DNA of 43,474 bases, from the NCBI GenBank assembly GCA_029287615.1, contig JARFQV010000291.1:1-43474 (forward strand), in the 5' to 3' direction. The position numbers were made by a program, and so were the translations under genes. This document shows, piece after piece, positions 17,735 through 27,802 of the stretch. Origin of the DNA: Pseudomonadota bacterium. Lineage in GTDB: Bacteria; Pseudomonadota; Gammaproteobacteria; UBA9214. The notes beneath the pieces were generated by a model. It saw nothing but the letters and a program-made list of their open reading frames with translations, was not told the origin of the DNA and did not search any database. The first letter of the stretch is position 1, and the number at the start of each line of letters is the position of its first letter.

Positions 17735-18241
17735 ATGGCCAAAAGCACCAAAGAGGGGAAGGGCAATCTCAAGACTGCAGAAAAGTCCACACCGGCAAGG
17801 ACAATGACACCATTCGATGAGATGGAACAAATGTTCAAGCATTTTTTCCCGCAGGGCTGGATGCACCCCATGCGCTGGGAATGGCCGGCATGGGCACCGT
17901 CTGCCGGACAATTCGAGGCCCGAAGCCCCAAGGTCGACATCATCGAGCGGGACAAGGAAATTGTGGTGCGCGCAGAGACACCCGGAGTCGACAAGAAGGA
18001 TCTGGATGTCACGGTGTCGGAAAACAGTGTAACCATCAAGGGAAGTACCAGGGAAGAACACCGGGAGGAAAAGGGTGATTATTACCGCACGGAAATTACC
18101 CAGGGTTCTTTCACACGGACCGTTGCACTACCCTGTGAAGGAAATGCCGAAAAGGCCCGGGCGGAATTCAAGGACGGGATCCTGGAATTGACCATTCCCA
18201 AGGTTACCGCTTCAACACGACACTCCGTCAAGGTCGAATAG
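17735..18241 (+). CDS. Hsp20/alpha-crystallin small heat shock protein
   Basis: SPKVDIIERDKEIVVRAETPGVDKKDLDVTVSENSVTIKGSTREEHREEKGDYYRTEITQGSFTRTVALPCEGNAEKARAEFKDGILELTIPK; ACD domain. Confidence 0.92.
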   Translation: MAKSTKEGKGNLKTAEKSTPARTMTPFDEMEQMFKHFFPQGWMHPMRWEWPAWAPSAGQFEARSPKVDIIERDKEIVVRAETPGVDKKDLDVTVSENSVTIKGSTREEHREEKGDYYRTEITQGSFTRTVALPCEGNAEKARAEFKDGILELTIPKVTASTRHSVKVE

Positions 18242-18311
18242 CCGGGACGGAAAACAGCGGTCCCTGATGAACGGGTAAACGCTGCATTTTATGAACGACA
18301 GGAGAAACATC

Positions 18312-18917
18312 ATGTTGCAGAAGATTAACAAGATTCTTGCGGTCTCCATAACCGCTTGTGCCCTCACGGGTACGACATCCCTGGTGACAGCCGCTGACGG
18401 CGTAACGGCCCCGCCCCCTGATCCCTACCTGGATATCATGAGACAGCCACCCGCCCGCTGGGACACCCTGATCGAAAGGCGCAGGGAAGCAATGGCGGAA
18501 CGCCGGCGGGCTCCGATCGAGCACCGGTCATACGCGCGCAGATGGTGGAACAACCCTTATTCTACTGACCGCAGGGAGGCAATGGATGCCTATACCGAGG
18601 CCAGGCGCAAACAGATGGAGGACCGCTCCGATTTCTATCAGGAACGGACGGACAACCGTCACCGCTTCTACAATCCCGGAAACCAGGCTCGTCGTGACTG
18701 GCAGGATTACCGGCGGAATCTCTACCGCCTCCAGTCACTGAGGCGACAGGAGGCAATGTATGACATGATGCCTGAATTTGGCGAGTGGGGACCGGGTGCT
18801 GACGATTCCGGTTTTGGCGGACCGGGCTTTGGCGGTCCCGGTTTTGGCCATCCCCCGTTCGGTGGCCCCATGGGACCCGGGGCGTTCAGACCGTATGGAG
18901 GCTATCCCAGGTGGTGA
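18312..18917 (+). CDS. Exported Arg-rich protein with C-terminal GFGGP repeats
   Basis: Signal peptide MLQKINKILAVSITACALTGTTSLVTAA; ERRREAMAERR/YTEARRKQMEDRS segments; tail FGGPGFGGPGFGHPPFGGPMGPGAFRPYGGYPRW. Confidence 0.72.
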   Translation: MLQKINKILAVSITACALTGTTSLVTAADGVTAPPPDPYLDIMRQPPARWDTLIERRREAMAERRRAPIEHRSYARRWWNNPYSTDRREAMDAYTEARRKQMEDRSDFYQERTDNRHRFYNPGNQARRDWQDYRRNLYRLQSLRRQEAMYDMMPEFGEWGPGADDSGFGGPGFGGPGFGHPPFGGPMGPGAFRPYGGYPRW

Positions 18918-18961
18918 GCCAGCAGTCCGTCCGTTGAGTCAAGTTTGATCGGGATGTGAAC

Positions 18962-18989
18962 CGGGCGGCAGCGCCTTTGCTGCCGCCCG
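18962..18989 (+). terminator. Strong GC hairpin downstream of the 18312-18917 gene
   Basis: CGGGCGGCAGC-GCCTTT-GCTGCCGCCCG: perfect 11-bp stem, 6-nt loop; no clear T-tract follows. Confidence 0.5.
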
Positions 18990-19156
18990 TTGCGGATGAA
19001 TAACCAGCTGCAACAACAACGTATTGCAGCCAGATGACATAGTAACTTTTCCAGGAACATCGGATAGATATCGCCCTGGTTGCCTGGCGGAATCCACCTC
19101 AAACGACTAAACATCTCATTCCATCAACCGGTTTACAGACACGAAACCAGTCCCTC

Positions 19157-19173
19157 CCAACCCGGCGGGTTGG
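19157..19173. promoter_or_regulatory. Palindrome abutting a -10-like TATAAC upstream of slyD (operator-like)
   Basis: CCAACCCG-G-CGGGTTGG, immediately followed by TATAAC at 19174-19179; slyD ATG at 19261. Confidence 0.3.
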
Positions 19174-19260
19174 TATAACGACACGCCTTCCTGTATGGTG
19201 CTGTTCCGATAAAATCCCTGGCCAAAACCTGGCCGCTTTGCCACACCTTTGGAGACTGTA

Positions 19261-19746
19261 ATGCAAGTTGCTGATAATCTGGTAATTTCACTGAACTATA
19301 CCCTGACCAATGACAGTGGCGAGATCATCGACCAGTGTTCGGATGGCAGTTTTTGCTACCTGCATGGCAACAGCAATATCATCAAGGGGCTCGAGAACGC
19401 CCTGACCGGCAAGACGGTTGGCGACGAGTTCAGCGTGCAAATTGACCCAGCCGATGCCTATGGCGAGCATGACAGCGAACGCATCCAGAAGGTGCCAAGA
19501 GATGCCTTTCCTGCCGATACCGAAATCGCACCGAACATGCAATTCCACGCCGAGGGACCGGATGGTCAGCAGATAGTCGTGATGGTGACCGAAGTCAATG
19601 ATAGTGAAGTCACGGTGGATGGAAATCATCCGCTGGCGGGGGTAAGACTGAACTTTCAGATCAAGGTCATGGACGTTCGCGCGGCCAGCGAGGAGGAAAT
19701 TGCCCATGGTCACGTACACGGTCCTCACGGCCACTCACACGACTGA
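19261..19746 (+). CDS. slyD: FKBP-type peptidyl-prolyl cis-trans isomerase, SlyD-like
   Basis: MQVADNLVISLNYTLTNDSGEIIDQCSDG...YLHGNSNIIKGLENALTGKTVGDEFSVQIDPADAYGEHDSERIQKVP...DGNHPLAGVRLNFQIKV...HGHVHGPHGHSHD; His-rich tail. Confidence 0.93.
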   Translation: MQVADNLVISLNYTLTNDSGEIIDQCSDGSFCYLHGNSNIIKGLENALTGKTVGDEFSVQIDPADAYGEHDSERIQKVPRDAFPADTEIAPNMQFHAEGPDGQQIVVMVTEVNDSEVTVDGNHPLAGVRLNFQIKVMDVRAASEEEIAHGHVHGPHGHSHD

Positions 19747-19883
19747 CCCCGATTATCCCCTGATCGGGAAAGCTACCTGGTAACTGTTCGGCTGTTTTTT
19801 CCGGTCACCTGCATGCGGATCTCGCCTTGCGTTTCCTGTAATCATGGTCCCGGTATCTCCCTGATACTGGCGAATTGTTACCG

Positions 19884-20099
19884 ATGGCAATCGGCAAACT
19901 CCTGCTGATAGTCGGACTACTGCTTGCCCTGCTGGGGCTGCTGCTGTCGTATGCCCCCGGGTTGCTGAGCTGGTTCGGCCATTTACCGGGTGACATCCGG
20001 ATCGAGCGGGAAAACGGTTCATTCTATTTTCCCGTAACCTCGATGATCGTGATCAGCATTGTGCTGACCGTTATCGTCAATCTTTTTTTCAGGCGCTGA
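19884..20099 (+). CDS. DUF2905 family small membrane protein
   Basis: MAIGKLLLIVGLLLALLGLLLSYAPGLLSWFGHLPGDIRIERENGSFYFPVTSMIVISIVLTVIVNLFFRR; typical DUF2905. Confidence 0.88.
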   Translation: MAIGKLLLIVGLLLALLGLLLSYAPGLLSWFGHLPGDIRIERENGSFYFPVTSMIVISIVLTVIVNLFFRR

Positions 20100-20575
20100 T
20101 GCTACGAGTCGTCTCCGGGGGACAAACCGGCGTCGACCGCGGTGCGCTGGATGGCGCGCTCGCATGTGGTGCCCCTTGTGGCGGCTGGTGCCCGGCTGGC
20201 CGTATCGCGGAAGACGGGGTAATCCAGGAACGCTATCCATTGCGTGCCCTGGTGGATGGAGGTTATGCGGACAGGACCCGGAAGAATGTCGAGGACAGTG
20301 ACGCAACCCTGGTCATCAGCTTTGGACAACCGGAGGGAGGTACGGCCCTGACCATTGATTACTGCCGCGAGATCGGTAAACCCTGCCTGTTGATAGACGC
20401 CTTGCAATACAGTCCTTCAGAAGCAGCAGGCCGGGCCATCCCGTTTATTGACAGGCACGATATTATTAACCTCAATGTTGCCGGTCCACGCGCGAGCAGT
20501 GAGCCGGATGCCTATGGTTTCGCGAAAGAAACCATCACATTCCTGCTGAAAGGGAGCCAGGATGGAGAATCATAA
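20099..20575 (+). CDS. Putative molybdenum carrier protein (SLOG/YpsA-like superfamily)
   Basis: MLRVVSGGQTGVDRGALDGALACGAPCGGWCPAGRIAEDGVIQERYPLR...RTRKNVEDSDATLVISFGQPEGGTALTIDYC; start overlaps the DUF2905 stop. Confidence 0.85.
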   Translation: MLRVVSGGQTGVDRGALDGALACGAPCGGWCPAGRIAEDGVIQERYPLRALVDGGYADRTRKNVEDSDATLVISFGQPEGGTALTIDYCREIGKPCLLIDALQYSPSEAAGRAIPFIDRHDIINLNVAGPRASSEPDAYGFAKETITFLLKGSQDGES

Positions 20576-20691
20576 CAAGGAATTCCCCGAAGCAGCGGTG
20601 CAGCATTGATCATGACCGACTGAGGAAATAATCCTTGTGCCATCATGAACGGCGGAATTGTTCAGTTTCATGCCTTTTCCGGGTACCTGTC

Positions 20692-21270
20692 ATGAGCACC
20701 CCGGGCACAATGTTCGTGATGTACCTCACTCTTGCCTGCCTGCCTGCGCTATCGGTTGCTGTTGCTGTTTCACCGGCACCACCGCCATTTATGAGTTGTA
20801 CCGATTTTCACTGCGACAGGGAACGGGAAGTACAGCTTACGACCAGGCAGTGGCAAAACATCCGCACCCTGTTCACCGGGACCGTATCACCGGAGCAAGA
20901 GCGCAACCGGATTCGCCGGGCTGTCGCCTTGCTGGAAGTGTATGCGGGCAACATCACCGGTACCTGGCGCGACCTGCCAAGAAACAGAACCGGTGAGGGG
21001 TCACAGGGCCAGCTGGACTGTATATCGGAATCGAAAAATACGACGACCTATCTGGCCCTGCTGCATAACAACGGCCTGCTCAGGTGGCATGATATTGAAG
21101 AACGCCAGGTCAGGCATACCTTCGTATTCAACGCACACTGGTCTGCCGTCATCCGCGACCGCATCAGTGGCAAACGCTATGCGGTGGATTCATGGTTTCG
21201 CGGAAATGGATATCCACCCTATATCCAGCCTCTGCAAGAGTGGAAGTCAGGGCGCAGATTCGATCGATAG
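20692..21270 (+). CDS. Exported protein of unknown function with a Cys/His/Asp arrangement
   Basis: Signal-like N-terminus, then GQLDCISESKNTTTYLALLHNNGLLRWHDIEERQVRHTFVFNAHWSAVIRDRISGKRYAVDSWFRGNGYPPYIQPLQEW. Confidence 0.72.
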   Translation: MSTPGTMFVMYLTLACLPALSVAVAVSPAPPPFMSCTDFHCDREREVQLTTRQWQNIRTLFTGTVSPEQERNRIRRAVALLEVYAGNITGTWRDLPRNRTGEGSQGQLDCISESKNTTTYLALLHNNGLLRWHDIEERQVRHTFVFNAHWSAVIRDRISGKRYAVDSWFRGNGYPPYIQPLQEWKSGRRFDR

Positions 21271-21336
21271 AATCCGCACCGAAAAACAGCGGAATACGGC
21301 TTGCAAGCCCCGCCAATCACCAACCAGCTTCACCGC

Positions 21337-22692
21337 TCATACACCGGCGAAGCTGATCCGGAGCATCGCCCCGCCCAGGGGGCTGGCCGTGATTCGCAGC
21401 TTTCCGCCATATACGGTTATGATCTCGTGAGCCATGCTGAGTCCGATTCCCTGTCCAGGCACGTTTTCATCCATGCGCCGTCCCCTTTGCAAGACCGTAT
21501 TTTTCATTTCAGGGGCGATACCGATTCCGTCATCCTCGATAACGATCTCCAGGCCGTTACCGGAATCCTGATGATTGCCATGGGCACTGATCAGAACCTC
21601 GGAGTTACAGTACTTGCAGGCGTTATCCAGCAGGTTACCGAGCACCTCCATCAGATCGGACTCATCACCGTAGAACGCCGCATCCTGATCCAGCTCGGTC
21701 CCGATCGCGATGGGCTTGTCGCGGTATACCTTCTTCAGTGACCGCACCAGCCTTTCCACGATCGGGGAGACGGCAACCGGTCCTGCCAGCGTGGCGCGAC
21801 CGGATACGGCGGCTCTTTGCAGCTGGTGGCGGATGATTTCATCCATCCGCTCTACCTGTTCCCTGCCCGGTCCGTTGTCCTGGTGACCAGTGCCGGTTTC
21901 CCTGTCGAAGAGGGACTGCAGGATCGCCAGGGGAGTCTTCAGGCTGTGCGCCAGATCATCCAGACTGTTCCGGTACCGGATCTGCACGGCCTTGCTGTTT
22001 TCGATCAGTGAATTCAGATTGGAGGTCAGGCCGTCCAGTTCTTTCGGATAATCACCATCGAGCCGTTCCGCCTTCCCCTTTTCGATCTGCCGCAGGTCCG
22101 CGGCAACCGCGCGAAGCGGATGCAGGCCCCAGCGCAGAATCAGACCCTGAGCCAGCAGCAGAACGAACGCCAGCCCCCCGAGCCAGCCCCACAGTGTGGC
22201 GCGGAACCCCTGAATCTCTGACTCGAATGCAGCAGCATCCTCGGCAACCGTGAAGGTATACAATGCCTCCTGACCGGAATAGTCCTCCCAGGCAACCCCG
22301 AAATTGACCACATACAGTTCCATACCGGACTGCCCCACACGTCGAAATACACTTTCACCCGGTAACTGCGGTTCCAGAATGTCTAACGACCGGCCGGTCA
22401 GGGAGTGAGAATGCCAGTCTGCGCCCGGACCTCCCGCCCCCGCCATGGCATACAGACCGGAGTCCGGCTTGGAGAAACGGGGTTCCGGCAGTTCCTGCGG
22501 GAATATCATGCGCCCGGCGCTGTCTTCATCCACAGCGGCCAGCAGGCCGTAGATATGAGACTGCAAACGCTCCCGGATGGATGCCTCCGCACTCACGCGA
22601 AAGGCCTTGTCCAGGGCCAGTCCCGTTACACCAAGAAAACCGGCCAGCACCAGAGAGGCGGCCATCAGCAATCGGCTCTGCAGTGAACGCAT
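21337..22692 (-). CDS. Sensor histidine kinase, PhoQ-like
   Basis: Two TM segments, HAMP-like region, DLAHSLKTPLAILQSLFDRET H-box, NLLDNACKYCNSEV N-box, VIEDDGIGIAPEMK, GQGIGLSMAHEI; 3' of the response regulator. Confidence 0.9.
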   Translation of the reverse strand: MRSLQSRLLMAASLVLAGFLGVTGLALDKAFRVSAEASIRERLQSHIYGLLAAVDEDSAGRMIFPQELPEPRFSKPDSGLYAMAGAGGPGADWHSHSLTGRSLDILEPQLPGESVFRRVGQSGMELYVVNFGVAWEDYSGQEALYTFTVAEDAAAFESEIQGFRATLWGWLGGLAFVLLLAQGLILRWGLHPLRAVAADLRQIEKGKAERLDGDYPKELDGLTSNLNSLIENSKAVQIRYRNSLDDLAHSLKTPLAILQSLFDRETGTGHQDNGPGREQVERMDEIIRHQLQRAAVSGRATLAGPVAVSPIVERLVRSLKKVYRDKPIAIGTELDQDAAFYGDESDLMEVLGNLLDNACKYCNSEVLISAHGNHQDSGNGLEIVIEDDGIGIAPEMKNTVLQRGRRMDENVPGQGIGLSMAHEIITVYGGKLRITASPLGGAMLRISFAGV

Positions 22693-22713
22693 ACGCTCTT
22701 CAGGCAGGCTGGT

Positions 22714-23397
22714 TCATGCCGGCGTGGTATCCGGCCGAAACCGGTATCCGCGGCCACGCAGGGTTTCAATGGGACGGATACTGCCCTCCGGATCCAGCTT
22801 GCGCCGCAGCCTCCCGACAAAGACTTCCAGCACATTGCTGTCGCGGTCAAAGTCCTGATCGTAGATATTCTCGGTCAGCTCCGCCTTGGAAATCACCTCG
22901 CCCGCGTGCAGCATCAGGTACTCGAGCACCCGGTATTCGAATGCCGTCAGTTCAACGGCCCGGCCTGCGACCGTAACCGACTGCCGCCCGGTATCCAGGG
23001 AGATCGGCCCGCAGTCGATGACCGGCTTGGACCAGCCCGATGCACGACGCAACAATGCGTTCAGACGGGCGTGCAGTTCCTCGAAGCGGAAGGGCTTGAC
23101 CAGATAATCGTCGGCACCGGCCTCCAGGCCTTCCACCTTGTCCTGCCAGTTCCCCCTCGCCGTGAGTATCAGGATGGGGAAATGAGATTCGCTGTTCCGC
23201 AGTCGGCGGATCAGATCGATGCCGGAAAGTTTGGGCAGTCCGATATCGATCACCGCAAGGTCGGGCGGATACTCCGTAGCATAATAATGGCCCTCCTCGC
23301 CATCCGCCGCCGTATCAACGGCAAATTCCCTTTCGCGCAGACGATCCCGCAGTTCCTCCCTGAGGTGTCTTTCATCCTCTACAATCAGGATACGCAC
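22714..23397 (-). CDS. OmpR/PhoP-family response regulator
   Basis: MRILIVEDERHLREELRDRLREREFAVDTAADGEEGHYYATEYPPDLAVIDIGLPKLSGIDLIRRLR...GADDYLVKPFRFEEL...ELTAFEYRVLEYLMLHAGEVISKAEL. Confidence 0.94.
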   Translation of the reverse strand: MRILIVEDERHLREELRDRLREREFAVDTAADGEEGHYYATEYPPDLAVIDIGLPKLSGIDLIRRLRNSESHFPILILTARGNWQDKVEGLEAGADDYLVKPFRFEELHARLNALLRRASGWSKPVIDCGPISLDTGRQSVTVAGRAVELTAFEYRVLEYLMLHAGEVISKAELTENIYDQDFDRDSNVLEVFVGRLRRKLDPEGSIRPIETLRGRGYRFRPDTTPA

Positions 23398-23409
23398 GGT
23401 ATTGCCTGC

Positions 23410-23724
23410 TCAGCGCCCGCGCTGTGTCACCTGCCCGGATCGGGCGTCGACCTGCAGGCGTTTGACCCGCCCTTGTTCCGTAAGAACCTTGATGCGATGC
23501 ACCTTGCGTCCATCGATACGTATGGTCTCGGCGGAAAGTATCTTGCCACCGGACTGTCGGCGCACACGTGATACCGCTTCATCCAGACTGATGCCCCCAC
23601 CCTGCGGATATGCCTGCTGCGCCATCAGATAGGGATAGGACGGCAGCCAGGGAGGACCGGCCTCGGCCACGCCCGCGGCCAGCAGAAAGGTCACCAGGCC
23701 AGCTGCCAGCCGCTCCCTGGTCAT
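23410..23724 (-). CDS. Exported PepSY-domain protein
   Basis: Signal peptide; ISLDEAVSRVRRQSGGKILSAETIRIDGRKVHRIKVLTEQGRVKRLQVDARSGQV. Confidence 0.85.
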   Translation of the reverse strand: MTRERLAAGLVTFLLAAGVAEAGPPWLPSYPYLMAQQAYPQGGGISLDEAVSRVRRQSGGKILSAETIRIDGRKVHRIKVLTEQGRVKRLQVDARSGQVTQRGR

Positions 23725-23757
23725 TATCCCCTCAGGCCCGCTCTTTCGGTGTGCGGA

Positions 23758-24348
23758 CTAGAATACCTTCCGAGCATGATGTTCGCCCTTGTCTTTGTAT
23801 TTGTGTTTGCCCTTGTGCTTCCCCCTGTCCACCGGATCCACATTGACGCGAATCCGGATATATCTTCCGGGATGTTCACGGGTCCGGGTGACGAAGGTCT
23901 GTCCTTCATAACGGTATTCTACACGATAGCCGACCAGTTGCTCCCTCTGTTCGACCCGATCCACAATCTCGCAGTGTGTCACGGTATCGGTATGCGCGCG
24001 GCGACCGCGATTCCTGTGATTGATATCGTGACCGATGGAGGCACCAAGCAGCGTACCGGCGACGGTCAGTGCGGTCCTTTCACTCCCACTACCGAACTGG
24101 TTGCCCACCACCCCGCCGAGAATCCCGCCGGCAATGGTCCCCGTGTAACTGTCGTGGCGATGGCGGCGATGAGCGACCCTTTCGATCCAGCACTCTCTTT
24201 CGGGACGTGAGTACTCAACGGTTTCGTAGACGGGTTCGGTCCGGATTACCCGGGCATCATCGAGATAGGTCTGTCCGGCATGATCGGATACGGCCGTTCC
24301 GGCCCAGCTCATTGCGGCGGCTGCGATTACCGGGAAGATTCTCTTCAT
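23758..24348 (-). CDS. Glycine-zipper 2TM (Rick_17kDa-like) envelope protein
   Basis: YTGTIAGGILGGVVGNQFGSGSERTALTVAGTLLGASIGHDINHRN flanked by ETVEYSRPERECWIE and QLVGYRVEYRYEGQTFVTRTREHPGRYIRIRVNVDPV. Confidence 0.88.
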   Translation of the reverse strand: MKRIFPVIAAAAMSWAGTAVSDHAGQTYLDDARVIRTEPVYETVEYSRPERECWIERVAHRRHRHDSYTGTIAGGILGGVVGNQFGSGSERTALTVAGTLLGASIGHDINHRNRGRRAHTDTVTHCEIVDRVEQREQLVGYRVEYRYEGQTFVTRTREHPGRYIRIRVNVDPVDRGKHKGKHKYKDKGEHHARKVF

Positions 24349-24459
24349 GGCATGTCCCCTTTACTCTGTCTGGTTTCCGATCCGGGAAAGGGGGGAAGAT
24401 CCGGCCCGATTCCCGGGATTCACAGTCAGGATAGAAAAGTCACGCTGAATGAATGCTGA

Positions 24460-25686
<1,227 letters not shown>

Positions 25687-25697
25687 GAGGCCGGACC

Positions 25698-26564
25698 ATG
25701 GAACGTTTCGAGCGAATCAGGGAGTCCGGAGGCTGGCTGGAACGCTACCGGCATGCATCAGCGGTATGCAACTGCGCCATGACCTTCTCGGTCTACCTCC
25801 CGCCACGCGCGGAAAGGGAAAAGGTACCGGCCGTGTACTGGTTATCCGGCCTGACCTGCACCGATGACAACTTTCGGGTAAAGGCAGGGGCGCAGCGTTA
25901 TGCATCCGAACTCGGCATTGCCCTGGTGATACCGGACACCAGCCCGCGCGGAGACCAGGTCCCCGATGTTGCGGACCGCTATGACCAGGGCCAGGGCGCC
26001 GGCTTCTATGTGAATGCGACCCGCATGCCTTGGGCGAAGAATTACCATATGTACGACTACATCACCCGTGAACTGCCGCTTCTGGTCGAGGAACATCTCC
26101 CGCTGGTACCCGGCCTGAAATCGATCAGCGGCCACTCGATGGGGGGACACGGCGCCCTGATCTGCGCCCTGCGTGAACCAGGCGCCTATCGCTCGGTCTC
26201 CGCTTTTTCCCCAATCTGTAATCCGGTTGTCTGCGGCTGGGGGCAAGACTGTTTCAGCCTTTACCTGGGTGAAGACCGGGAGGCGTGGAAGGCCTACGAT
26301 GCCACCTGTCTGATCGCAGCGGGCGCCGCTCCCGTCCCCCTGCTGATCGATCAGGGCACCGATGACGAATTCCTGGCCGGCCAGCTGTATCCGCAAAATC
26401 TGGAGAGGGCCTGCCAGGCAAGGCAGTTCCCGATTACCCTGCGGATGCAGGACGGCTATGACCATAGCTACCACTTCATCTCCAGCTTCATCGGCGAGCA
26501 TCTTGCGTATCACGAGCAGGCACTGCGTATCAGCATCAAACCGGAACCGAGTCAGCTGGCGTGA
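25698..26564 (+). CDS. frmB: S-formylglutathione hydrolase
   Basis: VYLPPRAEREKVPAVYWLSGLTCTDDNFRVKAGAQRYASELGIALVIPDTSPRG...AGFYVNATRMPWAKNYHMYDYITREL...SISGHSMGGHGALICAL; esterase D family GHSMGGHGAL; directly follows frmA. Confidence 0.95.
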   Translation: MERFERIRESGGWLERYRHASAVCNCAMTFSVYLPPRAEREKVPAVYWLSGLTCTDDNFRVKAGAQRYASELGIALVIPDTSPRGDQVPDVADRYDQGQGAGFYVNATRMPWAKNYHMYDYITRELPLLVEEHLPLVPGLKSISGHSMGGHGALICALREPGAYRSVSAFSPICNPVVCGWGQDCFSLYLGEDREAWKAYDATCLIAAGAAPVPLLIDQGTDDEFLAGQLYPQNLERACQARQFPITLRMQDGYDHSYHFISSFIGEHLAYHEQALRISIKPEPSQLA

Positions 26565-27680
26565 TCAGCGAATAGCGTTATACCCCCCGTCCAGCCCTTT
26601 CTTGCTGTAGACGATCTGCCAGAGCTGGTTTCTCCTTGCACGCGCAGAGCCCGCGGAGGACAACAGGAAAAACCGCCACATCCGGTAAAACCGCTCATCA
26701 TAACCGAGCCTTTCCAGTTCCTGCCTGTGATCATCGATGTTGTGCATCCAGGCCATCAGGGTCGGATCATAATCCGTACCGAAATTATGCCAGTCCTCCA
26801 TGATAAAAATACCCTGTGATGCCTCATCGACCTGTTTCGGGACGGGTAGCACTCCGCCTGGAAAAATATACCGGTCGGTCCATGGATCAACGGCGGTAAT
26901 CGGCGTATTGGTCCCGATCGTGTGCAACAGGAACAGACCGTCATCCTTCAGACAACGCTCAACCACGCCCATGTAGGTACGGTAGTTCTTCGGGCCGACA
27001 TGCTCGAACATGCCCAGGGAGACGATCCGGTCATACTGTTCCCGTACATCACGGTAGTCCTGGAAGCGAAGGTCGATATCCAGGTCACGATACCGCTCCT
27101 GTCCCAGCTCGATCTGTTCCCTGGAGACCGTGACGCCCGTGACGTGAACACCATAGCGCTCGGCTGCGAAGCCCGCGAAGCTACCCCAGCCGCAACCGAT
27201 ATCCAGCACCCGCATGCCTGGTTTCAGTCCGACCTTGCGACAGACCAGGTCCAGCTTTGCCTCCTGGGCATCGTTCAGGTTCTCCGCATCCCTCCAGTAA
27301 CCGCAGGTGTAGGTCATGCGCGGATCCAGCATGAGCCGGTACAGATCGTTGCCCAGATCGTAGTGATGCTCCCCGATACGAAAGGCGCGCTTGCTGCTTT
27401 GCAGGTTCACCATCTTCGACCACAGGACGGGCCATAACAGCTTGAGCGGCGAGATCCTGTGTTCCAGGTCGGCTCGCAGCACCTTGTAGATCATGACATC
27501 GAGCTGTTCGCAGTCCCACCAGCCATCCATGTAGGCCTCGCCCAGTCCGATGGACCCGTTGCCCAGCAGTCGCTGGTAAAAATCCGGGTTAGTGACCTGA
27601 ATATCGAATGGTCGTTCCCCTGTCACGCCGATGTCCGCTAGCTCCAGCAAGCCGCGAACGATCGATTCTGCCTTGCTCAT
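26565..27680 (-). CDS. cfa: Cyclopropane-fatty-acyl-phospholipid synthase
   Basis: FDIQVTNPDFYQRLLGNGSIGLGEAYMDGWWDCEQLDVMIYKVLRADLE...HYDLGNDLYRLMLDPRMTYTCGYWRDAENL...VLDIGCGWGSFAGFAAERYGVHVTGVTVSREQ...MFEHVGPKNYRTYM. Confidence 0.95.
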   Translation of the reverse strand: MSKAESIVRGLLELADIGVTGERPFDIQVTNPDFYQRLLGNGSIGLGEAYMDGWWDCEQLDVMIYKVLRADLEHRISPLKLLWPVLWSKMVNLQSSKRAFRIGEHHYDLGNDLYRLMLDPRMTYTCGYWRDAENLNDAQEAKLDLVCRKVGLKPGMRVLDIGCGWGSFAGFAAERYGVHVTGVTVSREQIELGQERYRDLDIDLRFQDYRDVREQYDRIVSLGMFEHVGPKNYRTYMGVVERCLKDDGLFLLHTIGTNTPITAVDPWTDRYIFPGGVLPVPKQVDEASQGIFIMEDWHNFGTDYDPTLMAWMHNIDDHRQELERLGYDERFYRMWRFFLLSSAGSARARRNQLWQIVYSKKGLDGGYNAIR

Positions 27681-27802
27681 ATCCCCGTTTTACCTTAAAT
27701 CTGTTTACCCGCGATAATGACACAGGATTGTACACGCATCTTGTACCGCTTGATGCCGACACGGGGATGCAGATCGTTCCTGATCTGCGAGCGGGAAAGG
27801 AT

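Noticed and set aside
18811-18860. CRISPR-like short repeats (ttttggcggaccgggc)
   Set aside because: In-frame GFGGP protein repeats with no spacers; not a CRISPR array. No other direct-repeat/spacer pattern was seen in the window.
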